Positions 46,046 to 56,730 of a stretch of 64,000 nt of DNA are shown piece by piece (the stretch's first letter is position 1; each line of letters opens with the position of its first letter). Below the pieces are notes generated by a model. It was given only the letters and a program-made list of their open reading frames with translations. It did no database searches and had not been told where the DNA came from. A program made the position numbers and the translations under genes. This DNA comes from Cliona cf. orientalis (lineage: Eukaryota > Porifera > Demospongiae > Clionaida > Clionaidae), in contig OZ005689.1 in NCBI GenBank assembly GCA_963930775.1, positions 23,062,058-23,126,057 on the forward strand, written 5' to 3'.

Positions 46046-47747
46046 AACGCTGGATGGTATAGAGCTGAAGCTGCAAGGGTACTGTGAACGTTGTTACATC
46101 ATGTCAGAGCCTGATGAGTCATATGAGGAAGAACTTCACCAAAAGGAGATTAAACTTTTAAAATTGCCGATATAACGATGGCTGGTTTGCATATCATACT
46201 GCTGCTCAGTGCAGTATACCTATACCCACGAAGTACCATTAAATTTTGATTGCTGCATTAAAATATTGCTATGTTCAGAGCAAGCTAAATGCGACTTGGG
46301 GGCCTCATGAGAATATTTTCGATCTCTGTACAATGCCATGCATATATTTGTAGCCAGTTGCTGCACGATTTGCGATGTACAATATAGATTAGGGGGTTAT
46401 TAGGCAAAGGGTAGGGTTTAGGGTTTGGATTGGAACAATAATATGGTTGGGATTGTTGTTGTGGGATTAATTGGAAGGGTTACTACTAATGAGATCGCAA
46501 ATCTTGAGGCTCTCAATATCAATGTACAGGGGTACATATTGTTTGAGACTTCCACTATACATGCAGATGGTGATTACAATTCTTTGCGTGTGTGCAGGAT
46601 TAGTTCAGAGGTCATAGCTATAGGATGTGGCTAGGGGGGAGGGTAAGTCTGGGACTTCATTGGTCTGGTGGGGGTAAATATTCCAGTACTTCGCTCTCAA
46701 TAGGGTGTGCATGGTAGTCTAAGAGATAATTAGTATTTGTTTCTAGTCCGGGGGGGGGGGGGGGCTAATTGATTTGGCGTAGCTATGCAAGGGAGGTGTG
46801 GTCGGATATATCACCAAAATTGCATCAAAAATACTCATATAATTCTATTTTCGCCACTGTAATACCCTTCACTGAGCATTTTTAGGGCTCTAGAAGACCT
46901 CACTTAGTTTTAAGGTCAAAGGTCATGCTATCAGCCCCACCCCTGCCAAATGCACGTGAATCAGCCCCGCCCCTGTACCTATGCGCATGCGCATATCGTC
47001 TGTTGACCACGTGAACGTGAACGCACTGACCAGCCCGCGGCCCGGCCCCTCCCCTGAACCTGTCCTGCGCATGCACATGTACATATTGTCTGTCAACCAC
47101 GTGAACGCAGTCTGCGAACTGACGAGATAAAGTAAGTCCTGTGTTCTGTACGTGTGTGTGTGTGTGTGTGATACGATTCGCGCAGCTACGCGTGCCATTA
47201 TCGCAGAGTCAGAAATAACAGGCGGCCATCGGCCATTTTCCGTGCATTTCAGCCATAAGACCGACCAAATACTTACTTGTCCGGCCATGAAGGCCGCCCA
47301 AAAGCACTACTCATAGTCCGTCTTTGATCGATTTGACTTTGCCATGTGCTTGATAATCAATACTCGTTTCTATTATATGCGCATGTTTGACGACCTTTTC
47401 CGCGTTAACGGTAACGAACATTACCTGCGAGTGGCCACCCAATCTTATGGAATGACCAGTCAAATCATGCTATGCCCGGACAGTTGTCCTTTCAAATTCC
47501 TTATTTCTGACTCTGTTATCGTAGTGATAAATTAGTGCGTAAGTAATCATAATTGTGTAGTTGTGAGCATGTGGAGTACTGGTAATTCTCGTCTTTCCTG
47601 ACTATCAAACTGTCTGATTTACTGGGCTTGGAACGCCAGGTTTTTTTTATTGTTATGACTGGGAAGGAGGAAGGATCTGGTGTCGTGCCTATGCCTGCTT
47701 CAGCCAGCAATCTGATTGGTCCATGTCATTACCAATTGTACGGGGCT
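46046..47747. other. Non-coding stretch
   Basis: Apart from the tail described for the preceding unit, no exon is seen. Near 46925-47105 a diverged direct duplication carries CGTCTGTTGACCACGTGAACG and a GCGCATGCGCAT context. A GT microsatellite lies at about 47150-47170. Confidence 0.35.
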
Positions 47748-48690
47748 AGCCTCGTACCTAGGCCCTTCCTCCTCCCCCTCCCCCTAATTTGTGAAGTACC
47801 AAGAACCGAACGCGCTGTATGCTCAGTATAAGATGTTTTCACATGCCAGGAATTCAGTGCTCGATTCAAATAGTTGGTTATGGGCGTGGCCTCGAGTGCA
47901 AGCAGCGCACTTTCAACTGAAAATGCTACAATATAAAACAAGCGTTCATGAAGATTATAGCATAAAACTCCCGAAAAATGCCTCTATTCTTCAGTCCTGA
48001 TAAAAATCGATCATTTAGCCCCTTGAGTAATGGTCACGTGCGCAAGTGGGAACTCGCCGAACACTATATAGCGCGTTTGATACTCTCCTTATTATTTACC
48101 GTTGCTGGCACATAATCTTGTGCCCACACGCGGATCGGAAAAAGAGTGTATTCTACTTTGGTTCCAGACGTACACGGCGTATTATAGGCTTAGCGAGATC
48201 ACGCTTGTTTTACTTATGCACAATTTGCGCAGCCTTACAGCCTCGAAAACAAAATCTAGGCAAATTATGGAGTCCAAGTGCTCTGCTTGTCTCAGTGCCT
48301 GATTCGTAGGTCGAATACCAGCGGTATAAAAACGGGAAATTTTCCTGTCCCAATAGGTAGAGAGGTAATTATATAAACCATGGATTATCCATGTCCTCGC
48401 CAGCTACAATGGAGCTTTTCGCATTTGCCTGAACTTCACAGACCCTATAGCATAATCCGCAGCTTCAGCTATGGCTTGCTGAATGACACTATCTGTCCAA
48501 CGAGTAGTCTGGCGACAGTAAACTGCAAAGTGCACAGTGGAGCATCGCTATATCCTTTTTAGGGACGTTGTAGCATTGTTCTGCAGTGTGATTGGACGCA
48601 ACGAGATCTTACCGCACGGAATCAAAATTGAATGTGCATTTCCCCATACCCATTTTTTACATGCAACAAAGAGGCTGGGCACGAGACTAC
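47748..48690. repeat. Possible element bounded by TAGCCTCGT-like ends
   Basis: TAGCCTCGTACCTAGGC at 47750 faces GCTGGGCACGAGACTA at 48675, both resembling the ends of the DUF6589/RecQ element. No matching target duplication, so they may be two unrelated remnants. Confidence 0.3.
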
Positions 48691-48716
48691 TGAATGTGCC
48701 CTGTACTTGCATCTAA

Positions 48717-49279
48717 TGCACCTATCAATGTAATGCCCCACTACCCCCCCCCCCCCCCCCCCCCACGGGTAGCACACGGGTCATACCTGGGGGATTGACA
48801 AGAAATCTGTGCCCCACACAGGGGATTTTGACATTACTAATTAACGTGACAAGTTGGCCACGCCCATATTATATTGCTAGCCACAAACTCACCCGCATAG
48901 CAGACACTGGTGAAAAATTTGTAGACTCACTTATAAAACAAGTAAAGCTAAAGGCTAACTATAGCGCTACAAGTGCGCTAGAACTGCTAATCTCTGTACT
49001 ATTAGTCTTGAGATAGCTTCCATGTGCTTCACTTGTGAGGTCACAGGTCACATTACACCATGGGTTATAGCGGTAAACCACACCCACCATACTTCAATAA
49101 TGTGACAAGTCAAATCTCCCTGTTATCCCTTGTTCTATGGTGGGGGTTGGTGGAGCATTTGACAAAAAGAGGCAGCCCCTAGTAGGGGCAGTTGATTAAT
49201 TAATTCGTCAAATCCCCTATATTCCCCCACATGTCTCGTAGGGGGGGGGGGGTAGTGGGGCATCACATTGATAGGTGCA
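48717..49279. repeat. 563-bp Harbinger-like MITE
   Basis: TGCACCTATCAATGTAATGC and the inverse GCATCACATTGATAGGTGCA form the ends, continuing into poly-C and poly-G. TAA flanks both sides (48714-48716, 49280-49282). A TWA three-base duplication is typical of PIF/Harbinger elements. No coding capacity. Confidence 0.65.
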
Positions 49280-49598
49280 TAATCAAGACAAAGGGGCCTA
49301 GAGCCTAGACCCAGAATTGAACGGCCGACTAATGCATTGGGTTGTGAATAGCTTCCTTTGGACCAGCAACTTCAAGGCCTATAATCTTTTGTCAGCGCTG
49401 CACTAAAGCAGTTCTTACAGGTCATTCCATGATGACACTTCTGCATATTATGCAATCCAAGGGGGGGGGGGGGTGGGGGGCGCCCCTCCCCCCCCCCCCC
49501 CCCCCCCCCCCCCAAAGAAATAATCAGATCTGCTGACATGGCTGGATCCCACATTGATATTGTAGCCTAGTGATTTAGTGTGACAATCAGCTTGAACC

Positions 49599-50220
49599 AT
49601 GGCAGCCTTTCAAATCAAGGGCAGGAATAATCTTTCCCATATCCAGGAAGGTAGTATTCACCTCATGCATGCAGTGAATGTCTGGCATATCTGGCCTCAT
49701 AATATTCACCTGAGGTTTCAGCTAGGGACACACTCATTATGCTTTTTGAAGTTCCTATTATGCTATGCTCTAATTCCCAACACCAAGCCAACTATGCTCA
49801 TTGTTTTGTACCTATTATGCTCAAAATTTCTAATATTTTGCATCGATAATTTGTTGGGAAACTTACACTTTATGATGGATTTATTTCAACTACTCAGAAA
49901 AAGACCTGCCACAACCATACTAGACTACACTACTCTTAGAAAAGTATTATGTACTTGGTCGATTACTTGACTACCTTATGTTTTAACCCTATTAGTCAGT
50001 ATTATGCTGGCATAAAAAAATCACCTATTATGCCCAAAGCAATGCCAGCATATTGTGCTTGTCTCTAGTTTCAGCCTAGTACCACAGATGCAAAAAAGAC
50101 AGGAATAATCTTGCCCATACCCAGTGCCATATTGCCTCAGCATTAGGCAAATGTTTGGCATAACTGGCTTCATATTCACCTGACCCACAGACGGTTTTAA
50201 GGGGGGGGCCAACCACCAGC
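49599..50220. repeat. Interspersed CCTATTATGC-type repeats
   Basis: Segments 49615-49720 and 50098-50190 are diverged copies (GGAATAATCTT.CCCATA, TTTGGCATA.CTGGC, TATTCACCTGA). Between them ACCTATTATGC motifs recur. Similar TTATGCTCAAAAT sequence occurs near 13960. The open frame across 49599-49970 has no domain. Confidence 0.5.
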
Positions 50221-50620
50221 ATTTTCATGAGATACAGAGAAACGAGGCACTATAGTGCAAAACCCTTGGCATAAGACGACAGTGTCACAAGGAATTCACA
50301 ATGCTAAACATGATATCTACCACTAAGTGTTGTATAATAATAATATTATAGAAATGGTTTGTGCTCTGCTGTCTAATTATTTCTCATACGATTGTTGATG
50401 ATTAAAGATGGTATTTTAGATTACAATGTAGTATGGAATGAAAAATTACCACATCCGTAGTAGCTTCATTCAGAGCTTCATTGTATAGCATTATGGTAAA
50501 GGGTCACCATGTATGTACGTTCATTGTGGGCTGTTAAGTAGGTAATACACTCACTATTCATGTTTTCAGTATCTTGATTTGTATCACATTGTTGTACTAA
50601 ACCAATAAAATTTATTTATT

Positions 50621-51266
50621 AATAGGTCTTCATCGTTTGATACAGCCAATCTTCATTAATGTCAATTTTAGCCATCTTAGAGCAGTCAAGACTTTCTCAG
50701 GAGATATGTAGTCATACATGTAGTGGCCTGTATACGCCAATTTACGTTTTAGCTTTAGTGGGACTAGTTCAGTCTCCGAAGGCAAATGGGGAAGTACAGT
50801 ACAGATAGTATCAACCTTTGATGGAACATTCACTGCTGGGCCATGTATGCACCTTTGTTTACCAGAGGGCAGGGCAACCATTTTCATAATGGGAACACGC
50901 AATGATATCAATCTTAGTTCAAGCAAATTTAAGTTACTGAGAAAGCTGAGTAGGTATTGGACATAGATGTAACCCATTAGCCTTGGCTTGCAATGGCATG
51001 TTACCCTTTTTTAATGCGACATCACATGTTTTACAGACCCACTGTCGGCCATCTAAGCTAGCGTAGTTAAGTTCAGCACTAAAAACTTGCTCCAATAACT
51101 CGCTTTGGTGTACTTGCTTGTAGTGCAAGGAATAACTGTTTGCTTGTACATGAGGCAGTGACAGCATATACACACATATCAATGTAGACTCTAAAGCAAA
51201 GATGGTGTTCAATTTCGGTAGCCTAGAGACAGTGTATGTGGATGTGAGCTCGAAACATAACAACAA
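50621..51266 (-). pseudogene. Helitron-type protein fragment (DUF6570-like)
   Basis: Two minus-strand frames overlap near 50940. The first has a zinc-binding CKTCDVALKKGNMP followed by AKANGLHLCPIPTQL. The second has NLLELRLISLRVPIMKMVAL, CIHGPAVNVPSK, ELVPLKLKRKLAYTGHY and VLTALRWLK. This order is the DUF6570-type region found upstream of the Rep/helicase part of animal Helitron-like proteins. The frame slips near 50940 and homology ends near 50630, before any Rep or helicase motif. A dead fragment. Confidence 0.65.
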
Positions 51267-51840
51267 AATTAATTATACATGAACAAGTACATGTATATAC
51301 TAGGTATCTATATTAATTGTACGTACAACTATCCTGAAATTGAAGTTACATGACTGTCTTCTCTGGTTTGAATGTCTTGTAAGCACAACAGAGAGACTGT
51401 CAAGTCCTCAGAGTATTTTCCCTATAAAAGTAAGGGAAAGAGAGACTAGAGCTACAGAGACGTACACACACGTAATTTTCCATAATCTCACACATGTGAA
51501 CTCTCCTTACCTTACGTAAAGTCGTGTGTCTACACAGATACTGTCTACTGCCAGTGGGCTCCTGTCCACGGTCAAAGAACGTGATGTTATGGAGCCACAG
51601 TCTCAACCTGCATTGTCCACCTGTGTATTAATAGACTTCATGTTCAGTAATTAAAAGCGCATGCGTGACCACACCCGCTATACGACACTCGCACTACTGA
51701 GCGCATCATTTTGAAGTGGCAAAGTTTTCGAACAAGCTATACTGCGCTATAGATTCCTCTGAGATCTTTGATGTGACTCTCGATTCGGACTTTGTTGATA
51801 GAGATCTCTCTCTCTTACCTCTGAAGCTATTGATTTTTCT
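51267..51840. other. Upstream region of DUF7869 gene A
   Basis: No exon is recognised. It presumably holds the promoter or 5' UTR of the plus-strand gene starting at 51841; no TATA box or other site is convincing. Confidence 0.3.
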
Positions 51841-53577
51841 ATGGACTCTGAAATTTGGACCGTAGTGGAAATTGAAGATACAACAGCAGTCACCTATGAT
51901 GCTGCCCAAGGTGTCAATGAGAACGTTCTGACTAGTACGCCCACGAAAGGCCTCCCGATTGTATCTATTGGTAAGTTATTTTATACGAACAGCATTTTTG
52001 TGCACTATCTGCCAGTAGTTGTATTCATATAATAAAGACGATTTCGAGTCACTTTTACACCTTCACAATCACATGATATAGATAATGCTTGACTTTCACA
52101 CCTACTCTACAGGCACTCGTACTGGTAACTGGGACATTGTTCAGATAATGTTTCTTCATGGGTGCTCTGAGTCATGTGCCACCAAGATCCACAACTTGCT
52201 GCCAGGGGAAGTGCAGTTCTTTCACTCTCACTTCAACTCCAGATCACACCAGTCCCAGAACCAATGGCTCCTGGAGTATTTCAATTTTAACTGCTCCAGG
52301 CTTAGCAGCCACCACAGCTATAATATCTGTGGCAAGCCAGTGTGTCAGAAACTCTGGTTGTCAATTCTAAACCTCTCACCAACCAGGTACTATCGCATTC
52401 ACTCTCTATTCATTGAAGGCAAGGTCATGCTGGATGTTAGCCACTCAAGGAAGATTTCTCTTAAATCTAAATGAGGCAGTGGCCTGGATGAGCAACTACT
52501 TTGAGAGGTAAAGTTAATATTTAATCATCTGTGCACCTTATTAACACTGCTTCAGGAATTATTACATACATGTAGGTGTATGTATTTGAATGACTCCTTT
52601 TTATCATCCAGGATTGGAGATCATCTTCCTGATCGACTGGCAATCCACCTTCCCAGCTCACTCACCATGAAGGGGGTCTATGAGAGAATGTCTGAGGAAA
52701 TGGCTAGCAATACCTGCAGTGTGATCAGCCGGCCCCAGTTCTACAATCTCTGGAAGGAGTACTTCCCTCACATCACCATCCCCACAGTAAGAAACCATTT
52801 GATTGATAGCTACACAGATGGTAATTTTGTGAAACCATGTGTATACCAATTAATAGTATTTTAAGTCCATATATTTACTGTTCTATAGGAGAACCGGTTT
52901 GCCAAGTGCGACACTTGCTCTGCTCTCAAGGATGAGAAGTCCAAGACCCTCGACCCTGAAAGAAGGAAGGCCTTGCAAATACTCTTGGACCAGCACCTTG
53001 AACTGCAGAGGTATGATAATGGACTATTTCTTGTTTGCTTGGTAATTAAAGATTTGACTCCGAATCTATGCCATTGTCATAAAATAATATTTCTCTCAAT
53101 TCTACAGCAAGGAGAGACAGCACTACTACACTACAAGCATCGAGACATGGCCAAGAGGAGTAAAAGAGATTGCATGTCAGTGATCATTGATGGGATGGAT
53201 CAGGCCAAGACTAACCTACCTCACTTAACCAGGGAGAGAAAGTGTGGGCATGGCTTGTGGCGTCTCAGGTGCGATTATTTTCTGATAACTGTTTACTATT
53301 ATTAGGTTTGAGCTTGTTAGTGGCAAGTTATACAGCTACATTTATGATCAGGGCCTTCCTTGCCATTTCATTATCTTGTATTCCATACAGAACTCACTTG
53401 ACTGGAGTGATCAACCACGGCTATGGTGTGTCATGCTATATCGGTCTCCTAACATGGCCCCATGATGCTAACTTGGTGATCAATGTGTTGGTGGACACAA
53501 TCCTCAAGAAAGAGAGACTCCCTCCAGTGCTGTACTTGCAGCTTGACAACACTGCCAGGGAGAATAAGAATCAGTTC
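51841..53577 (+). pseudogene. DUF7869 gene A, C-terminal part missing
   Basis: Exons are 51841-51970, 52113-52507, 52612-52786, 52889-53010, 53108-53268 and 53391 to about 53577. Family features: a Cys-rich start (CSESCATKIHNL), ICGKPVCQKLWL and LNLSPTRYYRIHSL helix region, KGVYERMSEEM, LWKEYFPHI, the knuckle RFAKCDTCSALK, IIDGMDQAKTNLPH, LRTHLTGVINHGYG, TWPHDANL and LYLQLDNTARENKN. IIDGMD and LQLDN look like two of three acids of an RNase H/DDE fold. The third-acid motif (GHTHEDVDQFF in gene B) is absent because homology stops at 53577. The frame slips near 52450. It converges on gene B with about 260 bp between the ends. Likely transposon-derived; the function of DUF7869 is not established. 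Confidence 0.7.
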
Positions 53578-54261
53578 GTGATGACCATGCATGCATCACA
53601 TGAAACACATTCTCTTTTATTTCATCCAATTCTCTTTTGCAGGATTTTACATTTTTTTCATGGTTTTGTTAGCATTAATTGAAAAGTTTAATAAAAATTG
53701 CCTACATCTACAGCATTGATGATTACAAAACAATGCAAATTGTTTGCAAAATGACATCTTGTAGTAATAACACTATTTTATTACTAATTATCAGCATAGG
53801 TTAATCATAAAAGTTTGATGAGATAAGTCTTAGATGTTTAGGTTTCTTGCATTTCTGCATTTCTGATCTCATCATTTTTGCCCCTTATTTCAGCATAGGC
53901 TTTCTTGAGATGCTCAACGGTCTTCTTTCTCAGGTGGTTTGTGGTGATGAACTCAAAATCGAACAAAATGACTGATGATTTTGGAATCGTGTCCATCCAG
54001 TCAATCAGCTTTCTCTTGTTTTTCGGATCCCTTGTCTTAGCAACCTTCCAAGATTTGTTGTAAGCACCCTCAAGCCACACGATTTTGATTTCACTCTCCT
54101 CAATCTTTAGCACTTTCCCAAGCAGAGGCTCTTTATCACAATTTTCACAATCAATGGCAACAAGGTGACCAATAGCAACTAAAGAAGTGTCATTAACTGA
54201 CTGAACTTCATGTCGCTTGTTTCGATAACCACCAGAATGTATCTAAAATTTAAATGAAAAG

Positions 54262-54440
54262 CAATATTGCCTAAATTTAGATACCAGAAGCTAGCAAATT
54301 CCATTGGACAAAGCAATTATTACCTAAATTTAGGTACCTACTGCATATTAAGCACCATTCCTAAATTTAGGTACCAGGTGCTAACAATTTTCCATAATTA
54401 TAATTATGAAAAAGCAAATACTACCTAAATTTAGGTGACT
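54262..54440. repeat. CCTAAATTTAGG repeats in gene B intron
   Basis: The palindrome CCTAAATTTAGG (once with a final A) occurs four times, three followed by TACC and a variable CTGCTA/GTGCTA-like spacer. Irregular tandem array just upstream of the last exon. Confidence 0.7.
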
Positions 54441-55259
54441 GGGTGCTATATTAAAGAATTCAATGACCTAGCTACTTGCCTCAAATATACGTAGCTAGCT
54501 CTGTTATAATTATCACTATAAAAAAGATTAGTGTATACAGTATGTGCCTTTGCCGTAATAATAATTATTAAAGGGCCTCTTTAAACTGAAATTAATGTTA
54601 AACTCAGACCCCATTTCATCCTACCTCCTTGGCACGGATGTAAAACGTGGACCAATAACTTCTGTAAGCAGGCTCTATCCCACCCTTTGCTAAGCTAATA
54701 CATGGAAAGTGGAATGCTGTTACCATGCATATTATAATATTATCATACACTTAATAATAATATTATTATGATGTATAGGCATAAGATTTTACGATTTATT
54801 AATATTCGGTGAAGAGAAATAGCCCTGTTCCAATGTAATAGTATTGAAATGCATTTCAATGATGCTTAAAAACAAGTATCCCAAAATTAATGCTTTGGTC
54901 ACCTCACTCTAAAATTCAATTGAATTATGAAAATTATAACGCTTACGTACCCTGCAGGGTGGATTCAATGAAGCTTCAAACATGGAGATCAAACCAGGAT
55001 CCACTTCTTGTGGTGTTTCTGAAGTGGGTAATAACTGTGTACTCTTGGCATTTTTGAAGACATCTTGCATCACCCATGTACTTTCATGTGTTGACAATAG
55101 ATCTTGTAGCTCACGCTCGAGAAAGACATCCCAAGCTGCGGATGATGATGCTGAAATCCACTGCTTGAATTTAGGGATGTCTTCCTTCAGCTTGTTCACT
55201 TCAATTTTGTCGGCTGTGGGTGGTAGAACCGGAGGTTCACCACTGGGTACATCCTACAA

Positions 55260-56038
55260 TTGTGGTGTATGGCGATAGGAGCTATAATCATTAAACAGTG
55301 CAGTATATTTAAGATCCAGAAAATTTATTCCGGATTCTATACAGGACAGACTAGGATCTAACCTATGTCAGCATACGTAGGATCTAAGCCATATGCACTA
55401 CGTACATGAATTATAGCCAACCCAAAGTTGCTGTACTGAGCCTTACGTAGCTATATTATTATTATTATTATTATTATTATAATATATACATAGGCCTGGC
55501 TCATTATCTTATAAGCCACAAACTACTCAAACAAAACCACTAGCCTACTTGAGATACAAGCCACATAATCAGCAGCTCACCACCAATATATATAAGGTAT
55601 GTACCTCAGCATGTCTTACACTAACTGTTGTTGTCCACAGTCCACTATGCAGGGATTGTCAACAAAGAATAGCGAACTATAATATAATCATTAATTTATT
55701 GACAGTATAAACTCCATCAACTTGTTTTAGAAAATTTGACATTAATTAGGTTTATTATGTTCGTTTATTTGTATATAAGATCTGCTGTGACTATAATTAT
55801 TTTTATATCTGTGGTATCAACATTTCATGCTATACACCTAATTTGGTAAATTTTAATAATCCAAATTTTTCGATACAGTGAATTGCATGAATAATTACAT
55901 ATACTGGGTCAACTTGTAGCATTGTGAGAAATTATAGCCATGTTATGGTAATTGCAACATCACTGGTATATATATTAACCAGATTGCTCTTGTATCTGCA
56001 TTCATAATCTAAACTAATGTAAACAGTATACTGCATAG
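55260..56038. other. AT-rich part of gene B intron 6
   Basis: Contains a (TTA)n tract near 55455-55482; otherwise nothing recognisable. Confidence 0.4.
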
Positions 56039-56730
56039 ATCAGTGATTTTGCTCTCGTGTCTATATATATATCCAAAATCTAGAATGGTGTAAACAGAGG
56101 ACGTAGTATTGGTGACTTCTGTGTGTATGAGGATGAGCATTTTGTGTGCACTCAATGTGAATCGGTAGTGTACATATGTTGCTGTTTATTAATTTCTACA
56201 CGCTAAAATTTCTAGACGCCAAAGCCAGATCAGTGCCTTTGCTCTCGTGTCTATATATATCCAAAATCTAGAATGGTGTAAACAGAGGACGTAGTATTGG
56301 TGACTTCTGTGTGTATGAGGATGAGCATTTTGTGTGCACTCAACATGAATCGGTAGTGTACATGTGTTGCTGTTTATTAATTTCTACATGCTAATCTAGA
56401 TGCCAAAGCCAGATCAGTGCCTTTGCTCTGGTGTCTATATCCAAAATCTAGAATGGTGTAAACAGAGGACGTAGTATTGGTGACTTCTGTGTGTATGAGG
56501 ATGAGCATTTTGTGTCGGCACTCAATGTGAATCGGTAGTGTACATATGTTGCTGTTTATTAATTTCTACACGCCAAAGCCAGATCAGTGCCTTTGCTCTG
56601 GTATCTATATCCAAAATCTAGAATGGTGTAAACAGAGGACGTAGTATTGGTGACTTCTGTGTGTATTAGGATGAGCATTTTGTGTGCACTCAACGTGAAT
56701 CGGTAGTGTACATGTGTTGCTGTTTATTTT
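56039..56730. repeat. Tandem repeat, four units of about 170-190 bp
   Basis: Units start near 56039, 56228, 56412 and 56581 with GATCAGTGCCTTTGCTCT and share CCAAAATCTAGAATGGTGTA, GAGGACGTAGTATTGGTGAC and GTGAATCGGTAGTGTACAT. Unit length varies through small indels. It lies wholly within intron 6 of DUF7869 gene B. Confidence 0.85.

Noticed and set aside
47748..48690. Second full copy of the DUF6589/RecQ element type
   Set aside because: Ends only partly match, the flanks share no target duplication, and no gene lies inside; kept only as a weak repeat call.
49372..49554. Glycine-rich minus-strand frame
   Set aside because: Translation of a poly-G/poly-C hairpin-forming run, possibly also error-prone in assembly.
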